From NCBI GenBank assembly GCA_032173965.1, contig JAVUNC010000006.1, forward strand, positions 20,764,370 through 20,828,369: DNA of 64,000 nucleotides, given 5' to 3'. The number at the start of each line of letters is the position of its first letter. The stretch's first letter is position 1. Below, in pieces: positions 13,106-26,500 of the stretch. A program made the translations under genes and the position numbers. The DNA is from Sitta carolinensis. Lineage: Eukaryota; Chordata; Aves; Passeriformes; Sittidae. Under the pieces are notes generated by a model. The model searched no databases. It saw only the letters and a program-made list of their open reading frames with translations, and had not been told where the DNA came from.

Positions 13106-14044
13106 GGTCTCTTCCAGTGTTTGATGTTCAGGCAAGCATATTTCCATTTAAACAAATTTTGAAAGTAACTTTTCATTTAGGGAAACAAAAAAGCAAAAAA
13201 ATAAAAAGAAAAAAGTTTTGTGTTTTTTTTTCACCATCTCTACTGATCTAATTCCAGGATGGATAATTGTATTCTGACTGATTATTGTAGGACTGGAGCT
13301 CCAGTCGGGTAGAACATTCTTTTTATTGGAAAGCCTTATGTGATGCTGGTTTCCATTAAGGAGGCAACCCCAAGTCTTCATTTTTCTTGCCCTGCTCCTG
13401 CAAGAGAAACATTTTCCATAATCCAGTGAAAAACATAGAGGACAATGGTTTTTAAAACTGATAAATATTCTGAAGAAATAACGTTTCCTATGCTGGTTGT
13501 ATAGTTATTTTACCTTGCAGAGAGATTTTCCTAAGACCATATTTTGAAATCCTCATCGCTTCTGAGCTGGGCAAAAATCTTACAAGTTTACTTGGTTCAG
13601 GAATGACTTTTTTTTTCATTTTCTTTATTTACATAAATTTCCATTAATGGAAAAATCAAAGGTTTAATTTAAAAAATACAGTAAATCAATAGCTATATAA
13701 ACATAAGAGCACAGGGTCTTAGTTAAGAATTTGTTCATGAATTGCTTTTTAAAGTTGGTCTGGCAAAAAAAAATGAGTATATGATAAAAGGGTTGCAGGA
13801 TTTATTTTCCACGTTTTAAAAGAAAAAAGAGAGGAAATAAGCAAAACTGTGTTTTTATCTGATAAAAACAAAATGTATGTTTAAAAGCTTACTTTGTTTC
13901 TTACAGAACTGGCCACTTGAAGCTTTTCATTTGTGTATTTCAAAGAACTGTGTTTCTGTTAAAATATCTTCCTCATCAGAGAAATGAAAGCAAATTATTT
14001 CTGTCCATAAGCAGTGCACAGGTTCTGACTGTTCTGTGTTACAG
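13106..14044. other. AT-rich non-coding sequence upstream of candidate exon
   Basis: Markedly AT-rich, with many A and T runs and a short perfect palindrome at 13851-13869 (GTTTTTATC, one T, GATAAAAAC). An acceptor-like string, TTTGTTTCTTACAG, ends at about 13906 but has no convincing exon after it. The last 30 bases serve as polypyrimidine and branch-point context for the exon candidate at 14045. Confidence 0.5.
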
Positions 14045-14096
14045 ATTGATCCTAATGAGCAAATGATGGCTGTGAAGGACCACATCAGGCACCAAA
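14045..14096 (+). CDS. Candidate internal exon of an unidentified gene
   Basis: A TTCTGAC branch-point-like motif (A at 14028) and a pyrimidine-rich stretch lead to TTACAG at 14039-14044. The segment ends in CAAA followed by GTGAGT at 14097, a near-ideal donor. Only one of the three frames is free of stops; it would encode IDPNEQMMAVKDHIRHQ plus one extra base, giving a 52-bp, phase-changing exon. A second donor, GTAACC at 14101, would give 56 bp. The peptide looks protein-like (balanced, acidic-basic, no low complexity), but I do not recognise the family and have no flanking exons to join it to. Short internal exons deep in long introns are common in vertebrate genes, so the surrounding kilobases could be intron. 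It could equally be a non-coding RNA exon or a chance match, because splice-like signals occur at random in 64 kb. Confidence 0.3.
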
Positions 14097-14491
14097 GTGA
14101 GTAACCATATGCAAAACTGCCCGTTAAATTTTTATTAACCCTTTATAAACTTCAGATATGATGTGTGACCCACATAACTCGGCTTTTCCTTCCATAAACC
14201 TCGGTGCACTTTATGGGTTGTGATCGGTGCCCTGGGGGAAGCTCAGTGATTCAGCTCTTTCTACTGGGGAGTAAAAACCCTGCAGGTGAAAGCAGCTGAG
14301 TGGGAAATGGGGTTATCTTCATGGCAGGCCTTTCAGAGGTACTCAAAGACCAGAGACCTTGAAATCACCCAGATATCGCTCAGGTATCACCTCTAGATGG
14401 AGGTTTGGCTGCTTTCTATTAAGCATTTTTTGCTCTGCCAACAAACAGCAACATAATCCCACTGCAGTGAATCCTGCAGGTCTCAGTGCTG
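14097..14491. other. Non-coding sequence after candidate exon
   Basis: Presumed intron or intergenic DNA. The first 150 bp are AT-rich with a poly-T-like stretch, then mixed sequence. No element is recognised. Confidence 0.5.
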
Positions 14492-14965
14492 AAACAAATC
14501 ATAGGAACAGGGACATAAACCAGAGAATGGTTTGGGTGGGAAGGGACCTGAAAGCTCATCTTGTTACAACTCCCTGCCATGGCAGGAACACCTTCCACTG
14601 TCCCAAGCTGCTCCAAGCCCTGTCCAGCCTGGCCTTGGACACTGCCAGGGATCCAGGGGCAGCCACAGCTGCTCTGGGCACCCTGTTCCAGGGCCTGCCC
14701 ACCCTCATAAGGAAGAATTCCTTCCCAATATCCCATCCATTCCCACCCTCTGGCAGTTTCCATCCATGCCCTGTGTGCTGTCCCTCCATCCCTTGTCCCC
14801 AGTCCCTCCCCAGCTCTCCTGGAGCCCCTCCAGGCCCTGCCAGGGGCTCTGAGCTCTCCCTGAAGCCTTCTCCTCTCCAGGTGAGCCCCCCCAGCTCTCC
14901 CAGCCCGGCTCCAGAGCAGAGGAGCTCCAGCCCTTGCAGCCGCTCCGTGGCCCTTGATGAAATGC
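14492..14965 (-). repeat. CR1 LINE 3'-end fragment
   Basis: This is the same CR1 type as the copy at 12682, in the opposite orientation. In plus-strand order it shows AATCATAG, GAATGGTTTGGGTGGGAAGG, CTGCCATGGCAGGAACACCT, GGATCCAGGGGCAGCCACAG and TGAGCTCTCCCTGAAGCCTT, ending near CAGCCCTTGCAGCCGCTCC. It is about 470 bp and 5' truncated. A 251-codon open frame on the plus strand (14359-15114) runs antisense to it and is not a gene. Confidence 0.95.
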
Positions 14966-17900
14966 ATGGTTGCATATCACTAGACAGCTGGGGAATTGGA
15001 ATTATTGTCCACTCAGGACTTAAACGATGCCTACAGCACCCAGAGGGAATAAATTCAAATGGTTCCTCTCCTCTTCTGATCCCCCAACCATCTCAGGTGG
15101 GGTTTTCCCTATAGATACATTCCCACAGTGGCCTTTTGGTTGATTAGCAAGAGTCAGGCTTTGTCAGAGCTGTCTCCCCACACAGCAGACCCCAAGGACA
15201 GATGGTTTGTATAATGCTCAAAATTAATGCAGCATTTGCTGAGAGGTTATTTTTTCAATGTGACGTTTGAAGGACTGCAGAGGTGCCCCATGGCAGAGGC
15301 ACAGGGAGCAGATGGGTCTAACAGCCTCCCTCATGCTCCCCAGATCCTTCCAGGTCTACTTCAAAAAACAGGTTTATTTTCCTGTGCAAGTACCGCTTTT
15401 CCATATGCCAAACCCCAGCCCTGGAAAAGAGGCCAATTAACACAAAAATATAGAAGACCACATGTCTACCAAGAGAGCCCCTGTGATAGAGGCTGTTTGC
15501 TCACCTTCCCACAGATCCCAGAGGTCTTTTACGTGGGGTCCCAGCCTGGCTCCTGCCTGGCAAGGACTCAGCACCATTCCCCAAATAGCAGCGAGATTCC
15601 TTGGGAAGCTCCACGCTCTCCTGCTGCTCTCCCTCCTCCTGCCCCACAGTTCCACCCTCCCTGGCTGCTGCACCTCAATCCATCCCCTCCCTCCATGCCC
15701 AGCCAGGAGATGCCACAACTTAACAGCACTCAACGCTGGCAGCAGGAGCTTTCAGAGCAGTTTCCCTGCTCCACTACACATCTGCAAATGCAGGACCATC
15801 CTGCATCCCCCGTCAGAACCAGGGCCCCTTGGCACGAGGTGCAGAGTGGAGGCATGTGAAGACATGGTTTCCTGCCTCGGAGAAATTCCCTCCCCAGAAA
15901 CGAGAGCCTGCAGAGCAAAACACAGCTGCAAATGGCACTCAGAGCCTCGGGAGGCCAGGCTTTAAGAATAAGCAGGCACCTTGGGCTGGGAAGGTCCTAG
16001 TACATTTTTGCAGCTATGTAAACAACAGTAAACTGCTCCTTTTGGCCAGGCTGGAGGCTGATGGCATAACAGGAAATTCTGGTGGATGATTTTCTTTTTT
16101 GGAAACCACATGAAAGTTAACCAAACTTTCCCAAAACAGATGAAAGATTCCGACCAGGAGCAGCCGGAGGATGAAGCGGGAGTTTTAAGGGCAGTTGTAA
16201 TCCAGTCTAGCCCCAGGCATGGCCGTGCCAGCAGGTTCCTGCCACGGAAAACAGGCTACTGCTCTGGGAAAAGCCCTCTCCACCAGCTCCTGGCCAAGGG
16301 GGTGATGCAGCCAGAAGTGGGACACCAAGGAGAGGCTGCTCTGGGGGTTACCAGGGTGAAGATGGCACAGCAGAAGTGGCTGTCCTGCCATGCCTCTATC
16401 CAAGCCTGGTGGTGGTGTTCCAAAGAAGCCAAGAAATGTTTGAGTTTCAGGGACTGCACATGGCTTTTCTTTTACAAGCCAGGGACTTTTTTTGGGGGAC
16501 TCAATCAGGGTCTCCGAATCAGTTGATGTGGCAAGCCAAGGTGGTTCTGTTGTAACCTCCATTAATCCTCACCCTGCACAAAAGGCATCAGGATCTGCTC
16601 AGCCCTGAGCAGGCTGGTGGCTCCCAGGGTTCCTCTTGGCCTGGTTAGAGGATCAACGAGGGGAAAAAAATTAAAAAGCAAAAAGGAAAAAGAGGGTTTT
16701 TTACAAAGCCAGTAGTGCCCAGCCAAGAGGCTTCCACACACAAGTGGCTTCTGAAACACGAACCAACCACAGAGGTCTCAGCTCTTCTCACAGCGCAAGT
16801 GTGTGGGCTCGGCTGGAAACCCTGCTCCAGGGCAGGCTCTGCCTGCTGAACTGCGGCCAGCCAGCGGAGCAGCCCGGCACTAGACCCTGGGAAGGAGGCA
16901 CACCGGGTCTCCCAGCCACTCCCCAGAGCCCTGAGGCTTCATGTGGGGTCAGGGTGGGCAGGGAAAGGGAAGGGAGCCTGTGGGAAGGGAGCAGGCCCTG
17001 CAGCTGTGAGCGAGGACGGACACTCCAGCTGCAGAGACCCTTGGACCCAGGAAGTTTCCATGGGTCAGGACTTTGCAGGCTGTTCCTCAGTGTTTATTTG
17101 GGTTGGCTCGGGAGATCCTCAGTGTGTGTTTACTGGGGTGGACACATCCCTGCAGGGCTGGAGATGTGCCCTGGGTGTCTCTGTCCCATTAGGAAGTGGG
17201 GGTCCCCTTGATGCATTCACATTTAACCAGCATTGACCGAAGCCTTAAACAAATCCAGCCACAGCCCTGGAAACTTTCTTTGGAGGAGCAGATCCCGTCT
17301 CCAAAGTGCAGCATTCAGCAAGCTGAAGGGAATGGGCTAGGCTGGGTTGTAAGACATGAGCTAACTGCCAGCTTCTATTTCCATCTGGGAGGGCGACGGA
17401 GCCAAAATCAATAAATCATCATCATTGCCACCAAGAGTTTGGTTTTATTGGATGATAATATATTTCCTACTGGTGAGACCATGTACCAGCAGCTGGAAGA
17501 GGAACAAATGACTATTTACATTGCAGAGCAGGGAAGACAGAGGAAAGAAATAAGTAAACATATCACATATGTTATATGGAGATTACTGCGGGGTTAGTCT
17601 CCCTTATGACATCTACCTCGGAGGGGAGGGGCAGAGGAAGGTGACTCATAAATGTCCCAATACTAAGTGAATTATTCCATCACTTCACTGCCCTGTATCT
17701 CCCATGTACACGGATCCCTTCTTCTCCCCTCCTCTGCAAACCCAGCTCATGGGCCAAGTGTGTTATTAGCAGATCTTTGGGTGCTGCAGAGGCTTTGCTG
17801 AAGCACAGAGCTGTTGAGACCCCACAACAGGAGCACTAAGGGCGCTATGTTGTCCCTTTGAGAAGCTCTTGCCTTCAGGAGTCCTTCATTCCCACCCCAC

Positions 17901-18270
17901 AGAGATGGGGTACCCACAGAGGGGCTGCAAACAGCATGGGGGGTTGGTGGGAGGGGTGCCATGGCAATGGCTTCTGAGCCACTGAGGCTGCAGGGAATAT
18001 CTGTGCTCAGCCCTGTGCTCACCACATGCTCCAGACCTCCAGACTCATCTTTCTCATCTGCCAGGCTGAGGTTTCTCTCACTCATCTTTGGTCTGCACAC
18101 TGCCTTCTCCCCTCAGGCAGGATGTGTTGGGAGGCTGTCACCAAAGCATCTGTTACAGAAACCAAGCACTTCCCTGCTGGAATTGAATCTTTGTCTATAC
18201 CAAAATCTTCCAAGGGACAAGGAATTTTTGTTTGATAAATACTGCCATTTCAATCAGTTCCTTTTTTCCC

Positions 18271-18286
18271 TTTTTTTTTTTTTTTT
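18271..18286. repeat. Poly-T run
   Basis: Sixteen consecutive T residues preceded by CTTTTTTCCC. No retroposon body is recognised beside it. Confidence 0.85.
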
Positions 18287-21200
18287 AATAGAAAGCCTAA
18301 TATAAATATAATACGAGCTGCAGCCAAGACATCTCGATGCTCAAAATGTATTATCCACCCCTTTGAATACCAAGGCCTTCCCAGGAGATAACCCCATCCT
18401 CCCCAAGTGCAGCTCCAAGATCCCTGTGCCACGAGGAGGAATGAGATCCACACAGTGGGGAAAGCTGGTGCTGGCTGCTCCAAGAGTCAGTCCCATTTCT
18501 ATTCCTGCTTCTGACCATTAGGTCTTGGCCTCCTCAACAGGCTTTCATCACCCTATTAGAAAGAGAACCACCTCCTGCTACTCAGTTATATTTGGCACAG
18601 TAAGTGCACACAGGGAAATAATCCATAGTGCTCTGCCTGGCCCGGCACGTGCCCCGGAGCAGGGTTTGGCTGCCTGGCCCTCCAGCCATGTCCTCTTTCT
18701 GCACTCAGCCACCTCCACTGGTCACTGGCCACCAGCAGATCATCAGCTCCTTAAAGCAGGACCAGCACCTGCCCTTGTCATCACAGCTCCTGCCTGTTCA
18801 GAGCCAGGGGACAGCTGATGTCAGCCCTGCCCTGCTGGGCTCCAGGAAACCCCAGCTTTGGAATACCCTTCTGGTAGAAGAGGGGCTGGAAAAGGGTGCA
18901 CATCCCCCTGGGTGAAGTGCTGGGATGCAGGATCTCGAAGGAAGAAAAAAGGAGCTGTTTCCTGAACATTTGTGGTGGCCCCCTCCCAGCTGACATCCCA
19001 AAGTTTGCTGTGCCAGCATTCCAAAAATCTCAGATTTCTGCGGAGCTCCTCCAGCTCCAGCTGATGCTCCAGGATTGATGGGGTTCCAGGACACTTCCTT
19101 ACACCTGGATAGGCACCAAGGCACAGCCAGATCTGCCTTTCCAGCTGACACCAGGATGTGGTGGCCTCTGCCACCCTTCCCCAGTGAGGAGACACGGATG
19201 TGGAGGGTCAGCCGGAGCTGTCTGTTAGGGAATTCCTACTCTGCACTGTGCTGGGGCTGTGGAGCATGTCTGGATCTGTCCGTGGTGAGACCATAAGGTT
19301 TGCTCCTCCCCAGATCCCTGTGAGCTGATGTGGCCTGGCTCAGGGATGAAGATCCAGGCAAATCAGCAAGGATTGAGGAAAATTGTTGTCTCTGTTCATG
19401 CTCCCTCCAGTCCTTGGAAGGAGCCAGTGCTGGCCACATCCATCCCCAGAGAAGGAGAACCCGGGGTCCACAGCCACCTGGACCCTGGAGAGCTGCCAGC
19501 TGGCAGCACCTTGTGTGCCCCAAGGTGGAGGAGGCTGTGGCCACGAGGTGACAAGGACAGCAATGCCTCTGGCACTGTACTGCTCCACATCACATACTCC
19601 CACAGTCATCCCATCCCCTGCCCAGTGAAACATCTGATTAAATCCCAAACCCAGTGGAAAGCAGGGGGGTGGACGCAGGTTCCATCCCCACAGCAGGTGC
19701 AAGGCTGAGCACGCTGAGCTGTACTGCATTGCTCTGGTTATTGGGGAAAAACAAAGCAGCAATTATAAAATCTTCTGCAGAAAGCAGATCACAAGGCTCC
19801 AGGGACCCTGAGGAACTGTAAGAAGGCAGGCAGTAAAAAAAGCAGACCCGGAATAACCCTTATTGAGGTGAAGCAGGTCATGGGGAACGGACCAGCTGCA
19901 GCACCTGATGGGCATCCAGCACCTTGGGAGCATCCAAGAGCCCCTCTGCAAGGGATTTTTGCAACTTGGGTACAAAATTCTGCCTAAATGTGATTTTAGG
20001 CACCTATGCCCATTTCTGGGCCTTATTCCCCCCAAACCCAGAATTTATATAAGTACTCTGCACAGGTGGATACACACACCATCAGTCTATTGCCAATAGT
20101 TTCTAACCTGCTGATGATTTTGGCTCAATTTAGCAGAGGAGTAAAGCTTTCAAAAAGAATTTGTCTTCTGGAGGTTTTGTGGAAATGTTTGGAGGGGAGA
20201 TATATTATCTCTAGCCTGGGTGAGGGAAAGACTCTGATGAGTCCACACTTCCACTGCACAGGGCATTTGGGCTCTTGTAACCACTCTCCCTTCCAGACCC
20301 ACCTGACCAGACCCCGCAGCGAGGGGCAGGACAGAAGGAGGGAACAGCAGCATTGCATGTTAATGAAGTTGGGTAATAATAATTGTTTTATTTATAAGCA
20401 TCCCCCACCCCTGTTGAATCGCTCGGGGCTCTGCACAACAACCACAAAAACAATTGCTCATTAATTAAAACCACACCAACCTCCCAGAGATTGCAAACAG
20501 ATGGATAAACACAGCAGATGATATAATATCCCAGGAACTGGGAATGGGAAGGGACCACCTGTACCAGCCAGCTTGGGCAGGCAGAGGTTTGGCCTGTGCC
20601 TCCCTGGAGTCCTGGCCTCAGAGCCCTCACCAGGACACCAGAAAACCTCAGGATTCTGCAGGCTGCAATGTATCCCCAGAAAAAGTCAGGAGAGCACTAC
20701 TCATGTCCTAAAGCCCTGCAGTATCCTAGAAATACCCAGAGATCTTGGAGGAACAGTACCAATTCTTCCCATAAAGACTAAATAAAAAAACCTCTTCTTC
20801 CTACCAATCCTTCTGTCACAACTGGGATGGAAATTCCCCTGCTTCAGCTCTGAGAACAACACCATCCTCATGCTCAGTGCCATCCATCACCCTGGCACTG
20901 TCCTCTCCATGCTGGAGGCTCCCTAAGGCTGCAGAGTGCTCTGGGAGGAAAACCCAGAGGAGGTCCACAGGTGAACTGTTCAGTGTGGAGTCTGCTGGGT
21001 CCAGTAAGTGACTCCAGCTGGGGGCTGAGAGAAATAGAGCACACAGACTTAACAAGTCCCTTCCCAGCCCTTTGGCTCCACACGTGTTTTCCATCTCAGC
21101 ATCTCCAGCCACTCCAAGCACCAGTTACCTCCAGATCACCTGCACTAAATAAGGAAAGCACCACTCAATCCATCCACCCCAATAAACCCAGGAATCACCG

Positions 21201-24112
21201 AGCCAGACTTGGTTGGTTGTGATTTCATCAAGACAACAGTGCAATAAGAAAAGTGACTGAAAAATCCATGGTCCCCAAAAATCTATGAGCTCCATCTCTC
21301 TCCCTGAAGAACAGAGCCCCGTGGCAGCAAGGACTGAGCTTCCCACCTGCCCTCCTTCCCCACACCTTTTCCTCACTGCAAACCTCATTTGAGAACACAT
21401 TCCTGCAGCCATGTCCCTGGGGGCCCACGAGGGGCTGCCAATGTTTCCAGAAAGGTGAGGACGGGCCGAGCCGACGCTCCTGACTCACGGAGGCAGCTGG
21501 AGACTCTCCCCAGCCAGCTGGAGGGTGGGAACAGCTCGTTGGGAGGATGGGGATGCAGGGTGTGGGCTGAGAACCACCAGGGATCAGCCACATGTGGGGA
21601 GGAGCTGTGGGGCTACAGCTCCAGCACAGCTCCTTGCAGCACCGGGCACGGGTGCAATCTCACAACCCTCAAAGGAAAGACACCTTTGAGAAGAGGGTGA
21701 GCAAAGGCCTTTGGCTTCACATCTGCTGCAGGGTTGCAGCCCAGCTGGGGCTTTAGAGGAGGACAATTTATCAGGATTGCCCAGCCCAGCTTGGCCAGTT
21801 GTGAGATTTCTCACCTCGAGGTGCCCAAGGAAGTGGCAGTGTGTGAGCCAAGGAAAGACCCCAACTCCACACGGACCACAAACAGCACTCTGGGCAGAGG
21901 CTGGGAACACTTCAGCCTTGATCTATGCTGCATGAATTTAGCCTTTTTCATCTCTACAGCCCATTCATCCCTCCACACTCTTACATTAGTGTGTTTTATT
22001 GATTAAATGAACTTAAGGAGTTGTTGAGGGAAATGCCACCTTGGGCATCTGTGTCTGCATCTTGGGAAAAACACCTGAAAGAGCATTGGGGATTGGTTTG
22101 CAGGGGGAAGACTATCTGCCCATTCTCCCAGGATGGTTTAGCAACATATTCCTGCCCTGCAGCATTGCACAGATCCACCTTGCCCCCATCCTCATCACTC
22201 AGGCTCTGTGTGTCCCGTGAGCCCACAGACAGAGCTGACACCAGCAGAACATTTCCAGGATGTTCCATGCTGACCAACACCTTCCACCCTGCAGCTGGGA
22301 CACCTGGCAAACTCTCCGTCTGGAAAAGCTCCTGTTAATGTGATTGACCTCAGTTTCACCTGGATCCTTGTGGGAATACACCACGTGCTTTGCCTGGGGC
22401 CAGGGATTTCTCTTCTATCAAGCCTATGTATCCCTGCTCATGAATTCTGACCCATTGTGGCACATTCTCACCCAATCTGAGTGGTCCCCCTTGGACTGGC
22501 ACAGCACATTACATCCCTGGCTGGGTGGTCCTTATCTCACCTCTCTGTTTCAGGTGCCAGGAGGAAGAGCGGGGCCATGCTCTGCACAGGAGCACACCCT
22601 TGGCATTCAGCTTGCTCTCCAATGCTCCATCCTTCTCCACACGGATCTGCCTTGCAGAGGCACCAGATGTCCCCAGTTCCATTTAGAGCCCGAGGGAGAC
22701 AAGGGGACCTGAGCTGTGGGAGGGTTGAGATGAGTCCCACGAGCTGCCAGGGATCTATGCCTGAGTAGCAGAGGTCAGAGTCTGGCCCAGGGTTATTAAT
22801 TCTCATTCCTCCGATGACATCCACAGCTCTGTGAGGCCACAGCACAGCTGGGGAGCTGCTGTCTTATCAGCTCTCACTCCTGGAAGGCTTCTCCAGCTCT
22901 TCTCCTCAAAGGCTGACTTTCTGACCCAACGCAGAGCTCCATGCAACCTCCGAGGAGCCAGTGGCCTATCTCAGGCCTGGATTTGTCCCCTCAGGAAATT
23001 ACTGTGGGTCCTGACTGATCTCCAGTGGACCCATCCAAAAAAAGAATAATACAGCTTTTCTGCAGACAACTCTATCTTTGCTACATACCAATCCCATGAC
23101 AAAGCAGCTGGCATGAGAGCACAAGCACGAAAGCAATTTGGCTTCCCTCCTTCTTCTGTTGACAGCTTTAAAGCCGCTCTCTTTAAACTCACCTCCCGTA
23201 GGTGGTTCGGCAGCAGAGCCAAAGGCTGTGATTACACTTCCAGAATGTTTGTTAGCTGCAGGTCCCCAGGCACTGAGTTCTGGAAAATATTTTTCAAGCA
23301 ATGTCCTCAGGGTCAGAGGCAGGTTCTCTGGCTTGTTCCTGGCTGACTTCACACTGGGCTATGCATGCTGCAGTCAGTGTGTTTTTTAGGGCTTTTTTTA
23401 GGATTTTGAGGCAGGCAGACAGATCTGAGAGTCTCTCTGGGTACCAGTGCCCTTAGATCCCATCCTGGAACCTGGAGGATCCTCTGGCTCCCCACACACA
23501 CAGCTGAGAACAAAGGGCTGCCGAGCCTCCCTGGGCCCATCAGATAAAGAGGACACAACTTTCTGAATTTTATTACTAAAAGCTCTGCTCTATGCCTGCC
23601 CGACTGGCAGGAGAGTCCCAGCATCCACACAAGGTGGAAAGGGCTGGGGAAGCGTAGGGTGGGTAACAGAGGGGAAATTTAATTGCAGCAAGTGGGAAAT
23701 AGGGTGAAACACCCTTCAGGCAGCCCCCCAGCACCGAGCCTGTGTCACTGGCCTGGGTCACACATCTCCTCACACCAAAAACTCTCCAGCCATGCCTCCA
23801 GCTTGCAGTGCACAGGGTAGATTCAAACACCCATGGAAGCAATTAGGACCTCAGCCTCGTGTCATCTTAAGTATAATCAGCACCACATTGTTCACAGCTT
23901 TCCCAGCAGGACATTTCTGTTACTGGGTGAGGCATGGGTTTGAAAGGTGGGAACTCAAATCAGGCTCAAAATAAGGCTGGCCTGGGTTGGCTCATCCTCT
24001 CTTACAAAGTTGGTGTTTTTGTATCTTTAGGGCATCATTATATTCCTGTCAAACTCAATCACTGAAGCTAAGCCTGTGCTTTAATGCTGAAACCTTGTGT
24101 TCCCACAAATCA

Positions 24113-24180
24113 CCCTCCCCCCCAAAAAAAAAAACCCCAATGAAAACCAAACAAAAAAACAAAAAAACAAAACAAAATTA
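24113..24180. repeat. C-run and A-rich low-complexity tract
   Basis: A run of seven C residues is followed by a run of eleven A, then A-rich sequence broken by single C residues (CAAAAAAACAAAAAAACAAAAC). It is plainly low complexity and has no associated element. Confidence 0.85.
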
Positions 24181-26289
24181 CCTCCAAGGGATTGTTTTCC
24201 TTAGAAAGGAGGGAAAGAGGTAAGGATATGGCCAAAAGGGAAGCAGCCAAGCAGATGCAGAGGTCCATGGAAGGGACGAGGGGTTTCTCCATGACATTAA
24301 AAGGTGGCACCCTCAAAACCTATAAAAAGAAACACTTTTCTACCCAGCCTGTGCAACCAAGCTCTTGAATTCCCAGCCTTGAAACTAAACAGTGTCTCAT
24401 TTTACATACACCACCCAACGAGCCTCAGTGCTACCTCCCAAGTCTTAAGTCATATCACTGATGACGCTGGAGAAGGGAATGAGAAAAAGGAAACAGGCTG
24501 ACATATCTGAGCCGCTGAAATCACACAAATGGCTCAGCTGAGCAGCCAATTTAAAGGGGAACAGCTCTGCACGAGCCACATGAGCTTTGGCTGTGCTGCC
24601 ACAAGAGCTCTGCTCCTTCATTACATGTGGATAGGAGAGGTCAGACTATTCCTTGCCATGAGGATAGGGCCAGGCACCCACTGAAGGAGCAGCCAAGGCA
24701 TCTGAGTCATTTCAATTCAAAAATTCATTAATTAGTGCAAGGTGTCTTATGTAAAATGTTCTGTTCAGTAAGACACAATGGTGGCCACACACCAGTGGCC
24801 ATTTGGAATCAAACCTCTTGGCTTCACCTCTGCAACACTGAGATCCACATATGGAAAAACCCAGTGTCCCGTTTCTCACCTCTTCCAATTCCTACACAAA
24901 CAAAATATAGGGTTGAAGTTTTTGGTTTTTTGTTGTTTTTTTTGTACTTTTTACTCTGTCAGTTCTATTCACATCGCTGTGCAAAGAAGAGCAGAAACTT
25001 GTCAGCCAAACCAGAATTTCTCTTGGCATCAGGAAGTCTATCTTCTGCATTTTGCAGTTTGGTCTTACCAACACCAGGTCTCTGGCTGCATATATTGAAG
25101 TTCTGGGTTTACTTTCAGCACAGACTGTCTCTGGGCAGGATGTGTGCACTGACATGTCACACTTGATGCTGGAGCATGAAGGAGATAGTTGGAAGTGGAA
25201 AAGGTATTGAGATTATAGTTAAAATGCTCAAAGTTAAAGGCAGAGACAAACTGTGCCAGGAAAGGAAGCTTTCCTACCCTGAGGCACTCTGACCATAACC
25301 CCATAAGTCACACACCCCTGCTTCACCTCCCCCAGTTATCCAGTAATTGCATGGGAGAGGGAATGGAGTGGGATCTCCCAAGAGCCTTGGACACCTGGGG
25401 CTGCCTTGTATTCATGGCTGACACATTCTGACACACAAAAACCTGTTTATAGGCAACCTGTGGCCTTCCAAAGATGCTCAGGTGGATCAACATGCAGCAT
25501 GCCATATCCTTTTTATTCCCTCCTCTCTTATTTTCCACCTGCGTGTTTATTGAGCAAAGCAGCTCCATAAAGAGCTTGGATTTCATCTTCTGCATCAGGG
25601 GATTTGACAATCTGGTAGCTTGTAGCAGCCAGGAGTTCTCTGTCTCCATCCTTGAGTCCACCAGCGCGTGAAAAACACATCCAGGCTCTCCAGGAGCCAC
25701 GTGAGCTCACTGTAACTCACATTCAGAAGTGGTTTTTTTTTTTTTTGCTCACTAACTTTTCCTCTGGCGTCCCTCTCTTAAATACGGATTGCTGGTGATA
25801 TTCCTGACGTTTATTCATTGCATCTCTAATAACTATTAGTATTCAAGAGGTCACATGAAGAGCCTGGTGGGTTTCCAGCCGCAATTACCCTGCTTTGTTT
25901 TACTTGCTTGTCACTGAGCTGGTCTAGGGGGTTATGTTTGTTCTGCTGAAAGAAAGCTTTATGGCATGTTTCAGGCCTGACATTATGACACTGGTAGGCC
26001 AGACAATCTGTCGTTGGAAAGAATTTCTGCAAATCCCCAAAGTTTTTCTGTATTTCTATGCTGTCATCTAAAAAGCAGCATCTGCTCTGTAAGGCTGCCA
26101 AAAGAAGGTCATATTTTTATTTTTACCAATAAAAGGAAAGGACGAGCCTGTGGTTCAGGCACTGGACGAGCCTTTGGGCAGCCTGGGGTTTGCTTCCCAA
26201 TCGAGCCAAGACTTTGGGCAGTTGGCCCAGCTGGGGATGGGTACCTTTCCCTGTTTGGAAAGCAAAGAAGTGCTTTCCTTCCAGACCTC

Positions 26290-26500
26290 AGAGAATCATA
26301 GAATTGTCAGGATCTGAAGGGGCCTTGAAGTTCATCCCATCCCACCCCCTGCCATGGGCACAGACACCTCCCACTATCCCAGGTTGCTCCAAGCCCCATC
26401 CAACCTGGCCTTGGACGCTTCTAGGGATGGGGCAGCCACAGCTTCTCTGGGCAATTGCTGCGGACAGTTTTTTCCAGATAGTTCCCCCACACCTCTCCAT
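26290..26500 (-). repeat. CR1 LINE 3'-end fragment
   Basis: Plus-strand order: GAATCATAGAATTGTCAGG, GGGGCCTTGAAGTTCATCCC, CCCCCTGCCATGGGCACAGA, CCAACCTGGCCTTGGACGCT, CCACAGCTTCTCTGGGCAA. This is the antisense of a CR1 3' terminus with its octamer at the left edge. Similarity fades after about 26470, so the right end is approximate. Confidence 0.93.

Larger units (their letters stand above)
14966..26289. other. Repeat-poor unique non-coding sequence
   Basis: Eleven kilobases without a recognisable transposon, the longest such stretch in the window. It holds a T run at 18271-18286 and a C/A-rich low-complexity stretch at about 24115-24180 (runs of C, then A-rich repeats with single C). Many open frames of 60-210 codons occur on both strands in its GC-richer parts (15.2-23.9 kb), but none shows a domain, a repeated codon pattern or paired splice sites that I can support. 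It may hold regulatory DNA or undetected short exons. Confidence 0.55.

Noticed and set aside
14359..15114. 251-codon open frame on the plus strand
   Set aside because: Its core is the antisense of a CR1 3' end; the related antisense frames at 12590-13147 and 49688-50416 show the same effect.
20490..20570. Possible CR1 remnant (GGGAATGGGAAGGGACC)
   Set aside because: Only a short phrase matches; the flanking order of CR1 blocks is missing.
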